The translations under genes were made by a program, and so were the position numbers. The notes beneath the pieces were generated by a model. The model was not told where the DNA came from, searched no databases, and saw only the letters and a list, made by a program, of their open reading frames with translations. 64,000 nucleotides of DNA, from positions 62,001 through 126,000 of the forward strand of contig NZ_JACOFV010000011.1 in NCBI RefSeq assembly GCF_014284255.1, written 5' to 3'. This document shows, piece after piece, positions 27,295 to 37,132 of the stretch (positions are counted from its first letter, which is position 1; every line of letters starts with the position of its first letter). This DNA comes from Cognatundibacterium jejuense. Its GTDB lineage: Bacteria; Pseudomonadota; Gammaproteobacteria; Burkholderiales; Burkholderiaceae_D.

Positions 27295-28338
27295 TTACCA
27301 AACAGCCTTACCGGAGCCGTCTTTGATTTGTGCTTTCCAAGTTTTTTGGATCAGCTCAACAACAGAAGATGGCATTGGGATGTAATCGAGCTCTGTAGCC
27401 ATTGCTGTACCATTTTTATAGGACCAGTCGATGAATTTCAGAGTTTCTTTGATTTTAGCTGCATCAGGCTGAGTTTTGTGAACCAACACAAAAGTCGCGC
27501 CAGTGATTGGCCAGCTTGCTTTACCTGGTTGGTCTGTTGACACCACAGCGAAGCCTGGTGTTTTGTCCCATGCAGCACCAGCCGCAGCAGATTTAAATGT
27601 ATCTGCATCTGGTGTAACAAACTGACCTTCACGATTTTTCAACTGTGTGTAAGACAGATTGTTTTTCTTAGCGTAAGCAAATTCTACGTAGCCGATAGAA
27701 CCATTGATACGTTGAACGTTAGCGGCAACGCCTTCGTTACCTTTGCCGCCCAAGCCTGCTGGCCATTTAACTGCTGTGCTGGAGCCAACAACTTTTTTGA
27801 ATTCTGCATTTACTTTAGACAAGTAGTCAGAGAACAAGAAAGTGGTGCCGGATGCGTCAGAACGGTGAACGACAGTGATGTCTTCAGTTGGCAATTTAAC
27901 GCCAGGATTGATAGCCGCAATTTCTGCATCAGTCCATTTTGTTACTTTACCCAAGTAGATGTCAGCGATTACCTGACCAGTCAATTTCAATTGGCCTGGT
28001 TTGATGCCATCGATGTGAACGACAGGTACTACACCGCCCATAACTACCGGGAATTGCAATAAGTCTTCTTTGTCCAGTTCTTCAACTGTTAAAGGCATGT
28101 CAGATGCGCCAAAATCAACTGTGTTTGCTTTAATTTGTTTGATACCGCCACCAGAACCGATGGATTGGTAGTTGAGGCTGTTGCCAGTCGCTTTTTTGTA
28201 AGCTTCTGCCCATTTAGAAGCGATAGGGTAGACGAAGCTGGATCCGGCGCCGGTAATTTCAGCGGCGATTGCGGAAGAAAGGGTCAACAGAGTTGCTGCA
28301 GTAACGAGTGTAGTTTTCAAAAAGAATTTCATTTTCAT
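27295..28338 (-). CDS. pstS: phosphate ABC transporter substrate-binding protein
   Basis: The 347-residue periplasmic phosphate-binding protein starts with a signal peptide (MKMKFFLKTTLVTAATLLTL...AIAA). The phosphate site is clear: ITGAGSSFVYPIASKWAEAY, YQSIGSGGGIKQIKANTVDF, GASDMPLT and HRSDASGTTFLFSDYLS. Start ATG 28338 follows AAGGAT; the open frame to 28401 runs through the Pho box and is rejected. No pstC, pstA or pstB follows, so the gene is separated from its transporter. The Pho box upstream predicts PhoB-controlled induction by phosphate starvation. Confidence 0.95.
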   Translation of the reverse strand: MKMKFFLKTTLVTAATLLTLSSAIAAEITGAGSSFVYPIASKWAEAYKKATGNSLNYQSIGSGGGIKQIKANTVDFGASDMPLTVEELDKEDLLQFPVVMGGVVPVVHIDGIKPGQLKLTGQVIADIYLGKVTKWTDAEIAAINPGVKLPTEDITVVHRSDASGTTFLFSDYLSKVNAEFKKVVGSSTAVKWPAGLGGKGNEGVAANVQRINGSIGYVEFAYAKKNNLSYTQLKNREGQFVTPDADTFKSAAAGAAWDKTPGFAVVSTDQPGKASWPITGATFVLVHKTQPDAAKIKETLKFIDWSYKNGTAMATELDYIPMPSSVVELIQKTWKAQIKDGSGKAVW

Positions 28339-28383
28339 ATCCTTAAACTCCAAACTTGGAGTCCCGAACCTTACAGATAATTT

Positions 28384-28401
28384 ATGACAGAATGATGACA
28401 A
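28384..28401 (-). promoter_or_regulatory. Pho box upstream of pstS
   Basis: Read on the minus strand: TTGTCAT-catt-CTGTCAT, two 7-bp PhoB half-sites with the standard 4-base spacer (18 bp), 45 bases before the pstS ATG. This is a near-perfect match to the CTGTCAT direct-repeat consensus. Confidence 0.88.
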
Positions 28402-28801
28402 CCCTGCGTTGTGAATATTTAAATTTATTATTCTTCAATACCCCTTTCAACGCATTTAAATTTTCAGTAAAGTAACGGACTGCAACAAAAAATTGCAAAC
28501 CCCAACATTTCTATCGTCAGTCATTGAGCGCTCTTCCATCCCGCTTCCGCTGTACCCCTATCTATTGCAATTCAATTCGCTCAGAAGTTAAAAATATCTT
28601 CAAAGACATTAATTACTATGAAAAAAAGTTTTTAATGCGTCATAATTTAGGATGTTCAGAAAAATGTACTGAACGCCCTTGTTTTAACCTATTTGCCGTT
28701 CTGTGTAAAACCTTGATACTCTGATTTTTGCGATGTGAGATCAGGTGGCAATGAGACTGGCACTAGAAAACATTTATATTTAATAAGTCAGGTGTGAAGC
28801 A
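28402..28801. other. intergenic region between pstS and the PBP7-like gene
   Basis: 400 AT-rich bases between divergent genes. Apart from the Pho box at its left edge I see no gene, RNA or strong repeat. Confidence 0.6.
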
Positions 28802-29647
28802 ATGTTGAAACGCTTAGTTGGGCTATGCCTGGTGCTACATTTAGGTAGTGTCTCGGCAGTGCAGTTAAATTCACAGCACGCGATCGTGGTCGAAGATGGC
28901 ACGGGTAAAGTGTTGCTGGAAAAAAATGCGACTGAGGTGGCACCGATTGCCTCTTTGACCAAGCTGATGACAGCGATGGTCATTTTAGATAGCAAACCAA
29001 ATATGGATGAAATGATTTCCATAGAAAATTCTGACATGGATACGCTCAAGCATAGCTTGTCGCATGTACCGGTTGGTGCTACCTTGCCGAGGAAAGATGT
29101 CCTGCAATTAGCGTTGATGTCCTCAGATAATCGCGCTGCCGCAGCACTGGCAAGAACCTATCCAGGTGGAAATGTCGCTTTTGAGAAGGCAGTGAATGTC
29201 AAAATCAAAGCATTAGGAATGACCAATACTGTGATGAAAGAACCAACTGGTTTATCGCCAGAAAATACGTCTACGGCAGCCGACCTGGTAAAAATGGCCG
29301 TTGCAGCATCGCATTATCCACAGATTACTGATATTACGACCGACACATCAGATGTGATTGATATTAAAGGTCGTAAGCGCCTGTTCCACAATACCAACCG
29401 TCTGGTCGGTAAAAAAGGCTGGGACATTTTACTTTCGAAGACTGGGTTCACGAATGAAGCAGGCAATTGTTTGATCATGCGTATTAAGCTGGCAGAGAAA
29501 AAAGCAACTTTGGTCTTGTTAAATGCCAGCGCTAGTTCCTCGCGTTTTGTCGATGCGATGAATATTTCGCGCCTGATCAAAGGGGAAGATATCGCGCCTG
29601 CAATCCATGCATCGATTCGCCGACGATCCCGTTCAGCTAAAGTTTGA
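28802..29647 (+). CDS. pbpG: D-alanyl-D-alanine endopeptidase / PBP7-like serine hydrolase
   Basis: A 281-residue periplasmic peptidase with signal peptide MLKRLVGLCLVLHLGSVSA. The three penicillin-binding motifs are present: SLTK (in IASLTKLMTAMV), SDN (in LMSSDNRAAAALARTYPGG) and KTG (in LLSKTGFTNEAGNC). The organisation matches PbpG/DacB-like low-molecular-weight PBPs that cut peptide cross-links in peptidoglycan. It is a single gene, with GTGAAG upstream of ATG, and no cell-wall neighbours. Confidence 0.9.
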   Translation: MLKRLVGLCLVLHLGSVSAVQLNSQHAIVVEDGTGKVLLEKNATEVAPIASLTKLMTAMVILDSKPNMDEMISIENSDMDTLKHSLSHVPVGATLPRKDVLQLALMSSDNRAAAALARTYPGGNVAFEKAVNVKIKALGMTNTVMKEPTGLSPENTSTAADLVKMAVAASHYPQITDITTDTSDVIDIKGRKRLFHNTNRLVGKKGWDILLSKTGFTNEAGNCLIMRIKLAEKKATLVLLNASASSSRFVDAMNISRLIKGEDIAPAIHASIRRRSRSAKV

Positions 29648-29732
29648 GCGTTTTCTGGCTGTCAGCTCTAAGGTTTTCGAAAAAGCATTGAGCTGGCTGC
29701 TGGTTATAGTTGGTTATCGTTTTTAAAGTTTA

Positions 29733-30338
29733 TTATAGCCAGCCTTCGTCCCTTGCCATACGGTAGGCTTCTACCCGATTTTTTGCGTTTAATTTACTGA
29801 TAGCCTCCGACAAGTAATTTCGCACTGTTCCTTCAGATAAAAACATTACCCTGGCAATTTCTGCGCTGGTCGAACCAGTGCCCGCCAAACGAAGAACTTG
29901 ACGTTCTCGCTCACTTAATGGGTCTTGTGATCCGCCCCAACTTTCAATTGCCAATTCTGGTGCAATCGCTTTGCCACCCACATGTACTGTGCGTATGGCC
30001 TGTGCCAGGGCTTCTGCAGGTGCGTCTTTGAGCATATAGCCGCGTACTCCACTGGCAAGGGCGCGACGTAAATAGCCAGTACGTGCAAAAGTCGTGAGCA
30101 TGATCACTTTGCAAGCCAGCTTCTGTTCTTGAATTGCAGCGGCAAGTTCAAGGCCAGTCATTACCGGCATTTCAATGTCGGTGATTAAAATGTCGGGAGT
30201 GTCTTGCTGGCAGTAGTTGAGCGCTTCCTGGCCATTCTTTGCCTGCCCAACGACTTGTAAATCGTGCTCCATTCCAAGTAAGGCCGCCAGCGCACCGGAA
30301 ACCATGGCCTGATCTTCAGCAATAATAATTCGTATCAT
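29733..30338 (-). CDS. NarL/DesR-type response regulator
   Basis: A 201-residue regulator. The receiver domain has the acidic pair DQ near residue 9, phosphoacceptor Asp ~54 (ILITDIEMPVMTG) and the late Lys in YMLKDAPAEAL. The C-terminal LuxR-type helix-turn-helix is LSERERQVLRLAGTGSTSAE then IARVMFLSEGTVRNYLSEAI. The gene follows the cognate kinase with only four bases between, so the two are co-expressed. The DesR-like architecture suggests an envelope or membrane-stress signal, but no target gene is adjacent. Confidence 0.92.
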   Translation of the reverse strand: MIRIIIAEDQAMVSGALAALLGMEHDLQVVGQAKNGQEALNYCQQDTPDILITDIEMPVMTGLELAAAIQEQKLACKVIMLTTFARTGYLRRALASGVRGYMLKDAPAEALAQAIRTVHVGGKAIAPELAIESWGGSQDPLSERERQVLRLAGTGSTSAEIARVMFLSEGTVRNYLSEAISKLNAKNRVEAYRMARDEGWL

Positions 30339-30342
30339 CGGC

Positions 30343-31464
30343 TTACCCTTTAGCGCTCGTCTTGTTTGGAAATTGAAGCATGAGTGTCATTCCTTGTTCT
30401 GCTTCAATAATGAGCCTGCCTCCAAGCGATGCGACGCGCTCAGACATACCCATTAATCCGTTTCCCTGTTTATGGATGCTGAAGTTTTTGCGACCAATGC
30501 CATCGTCCTTAATGCTGAAAGTAATCTGCTCAGGGTCTTCAGTCAGTCGAATGTGACAGACACTGGCATGTGCGTGACGAATGATATTCGTGGTTGCTTC
30601 TTTGAGCGCGAGGGCGATGACATTTTCTGTCATTGGTGTCAGGGCGACGCTTGCTATTTCCTGAGTCATGATCACCTGTGCCGCAGCCAGTGCTTCCTGC
30701 GCTGAGTGCAACTCATGTGCTAAGCCAGTTGATCGGTAGCCAGTCAATGCCGTACGAACCTCGGATAAGGCAACACGAGCCGCATGTTCTATGTCAATTA
30801 GTTCTTTTTTACAGGCATCTCTATCCCGATCAAACAGTTTACGTGCGAGCTCAGCCTTGAGCGTAATCACGGACAGACTGTGTCCAAGTACATCATGCAT
30901 ATCACGGGCGATGCGTTCACGCTCCGCTAATGCAGCCAGATGTTCAACCTCTTCTTGTTTTCGCAGAAGGCTCTCTTGGGTTCGTTTAAATTTTTCTCCT
31001 ACAATGACGCTGACCCCTGCCGTCACGCTGAAGATGGTCGCAGGAATCCAAAATGCTGCGTTGAAATGCAAGACGAAGCTCAGAAGGCTTGTGACACCAG
31101 TGAGTGAAAAAAGACATAGGTATGAAGTACGGGTCGGTAATTTATGTCCTATCATCGACGACGCGAAAATACAGAACGTAGAGCTACCAAAGTTAAATGG
31201 TGCCCAAGCGATGCCTGCGAGATAAATAGCAAGGGCGCATAGTAATTGCAGTCGTTGCGGAGCCCAAAAACTATAAAAGTAACAAGGCAAAAATAGGAAC
31301 AGAGTGACCGCGCTTAAAACAAGCTCAAAAATAGTTGGCGCCTGATAGAAATATTTTAATCCGAATATTCCTAATGATAGCAGCCAGAAATAAGGCGCAT
31401 GGCCGAAACTGTCCGGGACCCACGGAAATCGAAACGCAGCGCTGATCTGTTTGGCTGAAATCAT
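30343..31464 (-). CDS. DesK-like sensor histidine kinase
   Basis: The 373-residue kinase has about five membrane segments in residues ~25-155, then a coiled-coil linker. The HisKA_3 motif is RERIARDMHDVLGHSLSVIT with His ~190, and the ATPase domain shows ALKEATTNIIRHAHAS (N-box), FSIKDDGIGRK (G1) and GNGLMGMSERV (G2). This is the DesK/NarX-type core. It would autophosphorylate and pass the phosphate to the NarL-type regulator encoded four bases downstream. The small membrane sensor implies a membrane-derived signal. Confidence 0.92.
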   Translation of the reverse strand: MISAKQISAAFRFPWVPDSFGHAPYFWLLSLGIFGLKYFYQAPTIFELVLSAVTLFLFLPCYFYSFWAPQRLQLLCALAIYLAGIAWAPFNFGSSTFCIFASSMIGHKLPTRTSYLCLFSLTGVTSLLSFVLHFNAAFWIPATIFSVTAGVSVIVGEKFKRTQESLLRKQEEVEHLAALAERERIARDMHDVLGHSLSVITLKAELARKLFDRDRDACKKELIDIEHAARVALSEVRTALTGYRSTGLAHELHSAQEALAAAQVIMTQEIASVALTPMTENVIALALKEATTNIIRHAHASVCHIRLTEDPEQITFSIKDDGIGRKNFSIHKQGNGLMGMSERVASLGGRLIIEAEQGMTLMLQFPNKTSAKG

Positions 31465-31581
31465 GGCAAATTAAAAGATGAAAAAATGACTGCGACATTC
31501 ACTGACGCAAAAATAGATGGATTTTTATTTTTGCGTCATTTGTTTGTAACGATGACGGATAAAAAGTATCCCGTTTTATCT

Positions 31582-33414
31582 TTAGTTTTCTTCTGGTAGC
31601 AACCGAACATCAGCGATTGTAAAATGATAAGTCTCAATTTCTGGACCAGCATAAAAAGTAATCATCGTCACAATACTAAGATCCAGGCCTTTAAAATCAT
31701 CGAGTAGCAGCTTAACAGTCTGCCACTCATTGCTGCTTTTGAGTTGCTTTGTTATCGGAATATAGTTGCCCTGAATATAGAAGCCAACATTGTATGGCTT
31801 TCCGTCTCCTTTTATTTTGAACGAGATTTTTTTTGCGGCACTCAGATTTGCTGCTTGCCCAGGATCGCTACCGGGAAAAAATACCACCCCGGCCCATGGG
31901 TAAGCAAATCCAGATTGTACCTTGGCATCGATATTGAGTGCAGGCTGTCCAGCTGGTTCAGTCCCAGAAAGTGTCAAAGAGACGCTCGATTTACCCCCCA
32001 TGCGCTCATCATTGGATGGAAACCAACCTGCTCCAAAAGGGCTGCCTAATTTTTCTTCGCTGAATAAGCTGATGCGACCATCGGCTGGTAATTGAAACAC
32101 TGTTTTTTGCGCTTTATTTTCCTTGCTTACTGCAAGCAATTTCTGTTGGCGAAGATCATTGACTAGTCTGCCGTCTTTCCAGATGTTGATAATATTACGG
32201 GTGGCATTAATATCTTTATCCGGATCGCCTTCGACCAATAGCAAATCTGCTTTATACCCGTTTGCAATACGTCCTCTGTCATTGAGACGAAAAGCTTTGG
32301 CTGGCACTGACGTGGCGGATGCCAATGCTGCACTTGGGCTTAAACCAGCATTCACCAGTGAAGCTAATTCATGATGCAAGCTAATGCCATATTGAGTGCC
32401 AGCATTACCTGCATCGGTGCCGGCGAGGATGGGAACCTGTGCGGCATTCAGCGCTGCTGTGCTTACATTTGGTACTTGAAGAATGGATTTATTCTCTGTT
32501 TTACCATACATTTTTTTTAATGCTTGTAGTTGCGATATATTAAGTAAATTGGTCAATCTCTGATCTTGTAAAACGTCTTCCGCTTTGATTCCTGCAATGC
32601 TTTCCAGTACTGAAAAGGTGGGAATAATGAAGGCATGTTTATTTTTCGCTGTTTTCACGAACTTCTTCAGATCGTCATCACCGATTGTTGTTCCAGTGAA
32701 TAAATGCACTAAGCCATCAGCATTCGCGTCCAGAGCAGCTTGTGCATCTTTGAGGCTACTGACATGAACGACTGCTAATCGACTGCGCTTGTGTGCAGCT
32801 TGAATCAGTGCTTTCACCGTTGCCATATTAAGACTGTTGATTGGATGTTTGTCGCTGCCTTCCTCCATCACAATTTTGATAAAGTGCGAACCTTCCGCAA
32901 TACGCGCGTCAACCCAGGCTTGCGCTTGTTCTGGCTTGGTCAAGGTAGCTATTGGAATGCCATATTCTGTACCATGACCACCAGGAGCAGTTGCCAGTGT
33001 GCCAGCTGAAATAACATCGGATTGGTCGTCATTTTGCTTATGTTGCATTTTGCGATTAAAGTCCTGCATTACTGCAACCGAGGTAAACATATCGATTTCT
33101 GTGGTTACCCCAAATAGTAGTGGCAGGTCGAAATCCTGATAGGCATGGACATGTGAATCAATCAGACCCGGTAAAAGCGTTTTGCCTTTGCCACTGACTT
33201 CAATTGCTGTAACCGGTGTTGGCCCATGAAAGTCACTATTTTTAATTTTCCCATCGCTGATCAGAACAGTTCTTTTTTCAAAACTGCGTTGGCCATCAAA
33301 AACACGAACGTTACGAATCAGGTACTCATTCACGGATGCGTTGGCACTAATGCAGAAACAGTATCCGGTCATACATGCAAAAATAATTTTTTTCAACGTC
33401 GTTAACTTGTTCAT
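31582..33414 (-). CDS. exported amidohydrolase with C-terminal CIA30/CBM-like domain
   Basis: A 610-residue protein with signal peptide (MNKLTTLKKIIFACMTGYCF...SANA). The N-terminal ~420 residues are a metal-dependent amidohydrolase: LLPGLIDSHVHAYQDF (HxH), EIDMFTSVAVMQD, an IVMEEGSD Glu, AVVHVSSLKDAQAAL, GTDAGNAGTQYG and the closing NDRGRIANGYKADLLLVEGD. The last ~170 residues form a beta-sandwich-like segment (GWFPSNDERMGGKSSVSLTL, ISFKIKGDGKPYNVGFYIQG, FKGLDLSIVTMITFYAGPE), resembling CIA30/NADH:ubiquinone complex-assembly or CBM11 folds. Likely a periplasmic or secreted peptidase or hydrolase; the substrate is unknown. Confidence 0.85.
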   Translation of the reverse strand: MNKLTTLKKIIFACMTGYCFCISANASVNEYLIRNVRVFDGQRSFEKRTVLISDGKIKNSDFHGPTPVTAIEVSGKGKTLLPGLIDSHVHAYQDFDLPLLFGVTTEIDMFTSVAVMQDFNRKMQHKQNDDQSDVISAGTLATAPGGHGTEYGIPIATLTKPEQAQAWVDARIAEGSHFIKIVMEEGSDKHPINSLNMATVKALIQAAHKRSRLAVVHVSSLKDAQAALDANADGLVHLFTGTTIGDDDLKKFVKTAKNKHAFIIPTFSVLESIAGIKAEDVLQDQRLTNLLNISQLQALKKMYGKTENKSILQVPNVSTAALNAAQVPILAGTDAGNAGTQYGISLHHELASLVNAGLSPSAALASATSVPAKAFRLNDRGRIANGYKADLLLVEGDPDKDINATRNIINIWKDGRLVNDLRQQKLLAVSKENKAQKTVFQLPADGRISLFSEEKLGSPFGAGWFPSNDERMGGKSSVSLTLSGTEPAGQPALNIDAKVQSGFAYPWAGVVFFPGSDPGQAANLSAAKKISFKIKGDGKPYNVGFYIQGNYIPITKQLKSSNEWQTVKLLLDDFKGLDLSIVTMITFYAGPEIETYHFTIADVRLLPEEN

Positions 33415-33913
33415 TTGATTTCCTTGAAAAGAAAGTGGAACTTATAAAAAATTGTTTGTGCGAGGCACGCGATAGCGGTAGAAAATGCGCCACCTTAGAC
33501 TGATAACGCAGTTCGAAAAGTATTTCGTAAGTCGTCAGAAACGTCGTTATGTTGACCGATGCATATTTCACAAACAAGATTCGTTTGCCACGAAATCTAT
33601 ATGACATTTGTCACACTTTTGTCTGACCGACCCTGTCAACGATATTGGTCGCGCGAAGTGGCTCATAAAAGAGAGGCAGGTGTGTTTCTGTATTTATCTG
33701 CAACAACGATCAAAGTTTAAACAAGCAAGCCCAAATTTTGCTTAATGCTATGTTTTTTTGTAGTTAAAAATGGTCGACAATTGCACTTGAATAGCGCTTA
33801 CATATCGCTTCAATGCAAAAAAGATAATTGCGTTGTAAATTGTTCTATAATATTGCTATTAAAGCAAAACCGATTCCCATGTTTTGTTGCATTTAAACTC
33901 AAGGACAAAATTT
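33415..33913. other. intergenic region between amidohydrolase and ATP-grasp genes
   Basis: 500 AT-rich bases with divergent promoters expected. A perfect TATAAT at 33846-33851 could serve the ATP-grasp gene, but no good -35 accompanies it. Nothing else is recognised. Confidence 0.5.
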
Positions 33914-35059
33914 ATGCGCCATTTCCGGGTTCTGATTGTTACTTACGCTTACTGGGAGGGCTTATCCAGGCTTCCTGCACTGTTACATGAAGCCGGATGT
34001 GAGATTTGTGTGTTGGGGGTTCCGGATAATTTTCCGTCTTATTCCCGTTTTGTAAAACGTCTTTTTATATCACCTAACGATGTTGATGCAGTCGTTGCAG
34101 ATCTCAACGTTCACTTGCAGAATCAGAGCAACAAATATGATTGGGTCATTATTAGTGATGACCCATTGTTATATGCTTTAGAAAAGCGTCGCAACGAAAC
34201 CTGGGTTAAAGAAAATTTCCCGACAATTGCAGGAGATGCAGGAATCGACTTCATTACGTCGAAGTCCGCATTTATTGAGGCTTGTCGCAATAAAAATATC
34301 AAGGTACCGGATTTTGATTTATGTTCAGATCTGTCGCAAATACAAACAGCTGGTCATCGACTCGGCTATCCATTGGTGATTAAGCAGGAACAAGGTTTTG
34401 CCGGATTGGCAGTGCGTATTGTTGATCACGCAGAGTCACTTTCTGGCATTCATGTTGAACGACAAGTTATTGCACAAGAGTTTATTCGCGGGCGTCTGGC
34501 AAGTGCTGCGGCAGTCTTTAAAGAGGGCAAGCCGATTGCATGGTTTTCGTATTATCGTTCACGCACTTGGGGAGATTGCGGTCCATCAGCAGCAATAGAG
34601 GCAAAAATTTTTCCTGAGCTTGAACATATGTTGAACCAACTTGGGGAGCTCTCGGGCTTTCATGGATTGTGTGGTATCGACTTTTTTGAACAAGAAAATA
34701 CGGGTGAACTGATATTGCTTGAACAGAATTTTCGGCCTACCTTAACTATAAGCCTTGGTAAGCGCCTTGGCGTTGATTTTGCGATGGCAATTCGGATTTT
34801 CCTGGGAAGTGATGAAGCAATAAAAGAGCACGCTTTGACGCAAAAGGAGGTAGTAAAGAGAGTCATTCCTTTATTTCCACAGGATGTGTTCCGTGCAATT
34901 GATGCCCAAGACAGGCAGGGCTTGTTGAAGTGGTGCTTTTATCCTTTATGGTGGCGGGAAATGCGCTGGAATGAACCGTTTATTATGTTCCTCAATTTAC
35001 GCCATATTATTCAGAAATTGCGTGGAATTAAGAAAGTGAATACACGTCGTTTCGTTTGA
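33914..35059 (+). CDS. ATP-grasp domain protein, substrate unknown
   Basis: A 381-residue protein starting MRHFRVLIVTYAYWEGLSRL, i.e. an N-terminal Rossmann-like pre-ATP-grasp part. The ATP-grasp core is visible: TSKSAFIEACRNKNIKVPDF, RLGYPLVIKQEQGFAGLAV, VIAQEFIRGRLASAAAVFKE, and GLCGIDFFEQENTGELILLE then QNFRPTLTIS, with the metal-binding Glu/Asn. Such enzymes ligate a carboxylate to an amine or thiol via acyl-phosphate. The family resembles stand-alone carbamoyl-phosphate-synthase-like ligases of unknown product. ATG 33914 follows AGGAC; the frame to 33884 is not used. No biosynthetic partner is adjacent. Confidence 0.8.
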   Translation: MRHFRVLIVTYAYWEGLSRLPALLHEAGCEICVLGVPDNFPSYSRFVKRLFISPNDVDAVVADLNVHLQNQSNKYDWVIISDDPLLYALEKRRNETWVKENFPTIAGDAGIDFITSKSAFIEACRNKNIKVPDFDLCSDLSQIQTAGHRLGYPLVIKQEQGFAGLAVRIVDHAESLSGIHVERQVIAQEFIRGRLASAAAVFKEGKPIAWFSYYRSRTWGDCGPSAAIEAKIFPELEHMLNQLGELSGFHGLCGIDFFEQENTGELILLEQNFRPTLTISLGKRLGVDFAMAIRIFLGSDEAIKEHALTQKEVVKRVIPLFPQDVFRAIDAQDRQGLLKWCFYPLWWREMRWNEPFIMFLNLRHIIQKLRGIKKVNTRRFV

Positions 35060-35197
35060 TACCAATCGCGATGTTTGACCTGAAACCTGATCGGCATCGA
35101 TGAAAAACTTGCTCAAGATCGCTCAATAAAAAAGTCCTACTCTTTTTGGCTTTTCAAAAGGAGATACTCAGTTTGTTCATTGCATTTTTCATTTAGC

Positions 35198-35228
35198 AAA
35201 AAAAAAGCAGCAGAGTTACCCCTGCTGC
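35198..35228 (-). terminator. terminator of sppA
   Basis: On the minus strand: GCAGCAG-8 bases-CTGCTGC-like hairpin directly followed by T9 (the A-run at 35198-35206). It lies 23 bases beyond the sppA stop. Confidence 0.85.
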
Positions 35229-35250
35229 CTATTTAATTTTTATTCTTCCT

Positions 35251-37107
35251 TTATGGTGCTGAACACAAACAATGGGTAATCGCTGAGTAACCCTTGCCAT
35301 CTTTATTGACATCCGCTAACCAGGCAAAGTCAGACATAATTTGTGTTGCCGCAACTGGTGGAATACCTGTCGGTACTAAAGCAACTTTAAATTGGTCTTG
35401 TAAAATATGTGCCGCTTGCGAGCCGATCAGATCAAAGATCCGATCAAACTTGGTCAGTTCCGGCTCGACATAGCTGATACGGTAGTCATTGCCTAACTTG
35501 GCTCTGCTTGCAGCCGAGCTGATCGCATCGGAATAGCTACCGACTTTATCAACCAGACCGCGTTCCTTCGCCTGAGCCCCTGTCCAAACGCGTCCTTGTG
35601 CTACCTCATCGATTTTCTCTGGTGTCGTTTTACGCGCCGCTGCTGCTTTAGTCGTGAACTCGGAATAAATATGGTTAATACTTGATTGTACTAATTCGCC
35701 AAATTTAGGATTCAGAGGACGCAATGGATTAAACGGATCAGCCAGCCAGGTCGTCGTCGTGCCGCCAGTATGAATACCTAATTTTTCGATCGCCTTGTCT
35801 GCGGTTGGTAATATTGCGAAAACACCGATCGAACCTGTCACGGTCGCTTCATCAGCGATTACTTCATCAGACGACATCGAAATCCAATAACCGCCAGAAG
35901 CTGCCACATTGCCCATAGAAACGACCACAGGTTTGCCTGCTTTACGCGTCAGTTCTAATTCACGACGGATTAATTCAGAGCTGAATGCGCTACCGCCAGG
36001 AGAGTCTACCCGTAACACAACGGCCTTAATGCTGTCGTCTTCTCTTGCTTTGCGGATCAGGGCAGAAGTAGATAAACCACCGATAGATCCCGGTGGCGCT
36101 TTGCCATCACCGATTTCACCGGAAGCAACAATCACACCGACCGCATCACCAAACAATTTTGGTTTCTGGCGGCTCAGATAGTCATCAAATGCGATTTGAC
36201 GGAAAGTATGATTTTGGACATCACGTGCACCACGTTTGAGCATTAACTCACGCAGTTCATCGCGTGTTTTTAAGCCGTCGACCAACTTCATATTCAATGC
36301 CAGTTTGGCACTATCATCACCAGCTGCTTTCATTAACTCTGGTAATTGGTCGATGCCCTGCATGATGCTGCCAACTGGAAGTTTGCGTGCTTGTTCAACG
36401 TTGTTGGTATAGGTTTTCCACATTGCATTGTAGAGAAAACTCTCGGCTTCTGTAGCTGCCTCGGAGGGGGCATTGGCGATATACGGTTCTGCAAAACTTT
36501 TGTAGGTGCCGACTTTAAGCAAGTTAACGGTGATACCCACTTTGTCTAATGCATCGCGATAATAATTTCGGTATCGACCAAACCCAGTCAACATCACTGA
36601 GCCCATCGGATGCATATACACTTCATTGGCATGCGCAGCTAAAAAGTATTGACGCTGGTCAAAGCTCGAGCCCCAGGCAACCACGGTTTTTCCGCTGGCT
36701 TTAAAGCGGTCGATCGCGGCCGCAACTTCGCGCAACATCGGTAGGCCAGTCGGGCCCATGTCGTCGAGTAACAAGACTGCACTATTGATCTTGTTGTCTT
36801 TAGAAGCACTGTCGAGCACCGCTAAGATGTCACGTAATTGCGTCGATTTTTTGGCATTGCCTTGTGCTTCAGCCAGTAAGGCATCGCGCGCGTTTCCAGA
36901 ATGTTGCTCAACGACCGGGCCTTTGAAATCAAGGATCAGTGATGTTTTGTCCTCTAACTTGCTCAAACCGCCACCGAAGATGCCGATAGCGATCGCAAGC
37001 AAAATAAAAAAGGTCAGGATATTTAAAAAAATCTTACGGCTGGTATCTAGCGCATTCCATAAAAATTTGAAACCTGCGCCTATCCAGCGAAACAGTGGGA
37101 AACTCAT
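35251..37107 (-). CDS. sppA: signal peptide peptidase SppA, 67K type
   Basis: The 618-residue inner-membrane serine protease degrades cleaved signal peptides. A single membrane helix lies at residues ~27-47, followed by two tandem S49 domains. The catalytic dyad is recognisable: Lys ~203 in [12 protein letters not shown] (N-terminal domain) and Ser ~404 in [14 protein letters not shown] (C-terminal domain), plus [18 protein letters not shown] and [10 protein letters not shown]. Length agrees with the E. coli enzyme. It is followed by its own terminator and lies 39 bases downstream of nothing obviously co-transcribed except the nuclease gene, which ends just upstream. Confidence 0.95.
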   Translation of the reverse strand: MSFPLFRWIGAGFKFLWNALDTSRKIFLNILTFFILLAIAIGIFGGGLSKLEDKTSLILDFKGPVVEQHSGNARDALLAEAQGNAKKSTQLRDILAVLDSASKDNKINSAVLLLDDMGPTGLPMLREVAAAIDRFKASGKTVVAWGSSFDQRQYFLAAHANEVYMHPMGSVMLTGFGRYRNYYRDALDKVGITVNLLKVGTYKSFAEPYIANAPSEAATEAESFLYNAMWKTYTNNVEQARKLPVGSIMQGIDQLPELMKAAGDDSAKLALNMKLVDGLKTRDELRELMLKRGARDVQNHTFRQIAFDDYLSRQKPKLFGDAVGVIVASGEIGDGKAPPGSIGGLSTSALIRKAREDDSIKAVVLRVDSPGGSAFSSELIRRELELTRKAGKPVVVSMGNVAASGGYWISMSSDEVIADEATVTGSIGVFAILPTADKAIEKLGIHTGGTTTTWLADPFNPLRPLNPKFGELVQSSINHIYSEFTTKAAAARKTTPEKIDEVAQGRVWTGAQAKERGLVDKVGSYSDAISSAASRAKLGNDYRISYVEPELTKFDRIFDLIGSQAAHILQDQFKVALVPTGIPPVAATQIMSDFAWLADVNKDGKGYSAITHCLCSAP

Positions 37108-37132
37108 AGTCAGTCCTTTATTGTCTTAAAAA

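Noticed and set aside
28339-28401. Upstream extension of the pstS frame
   Set aside because: Runs through the Pho box and would put residues before the signal peptide.
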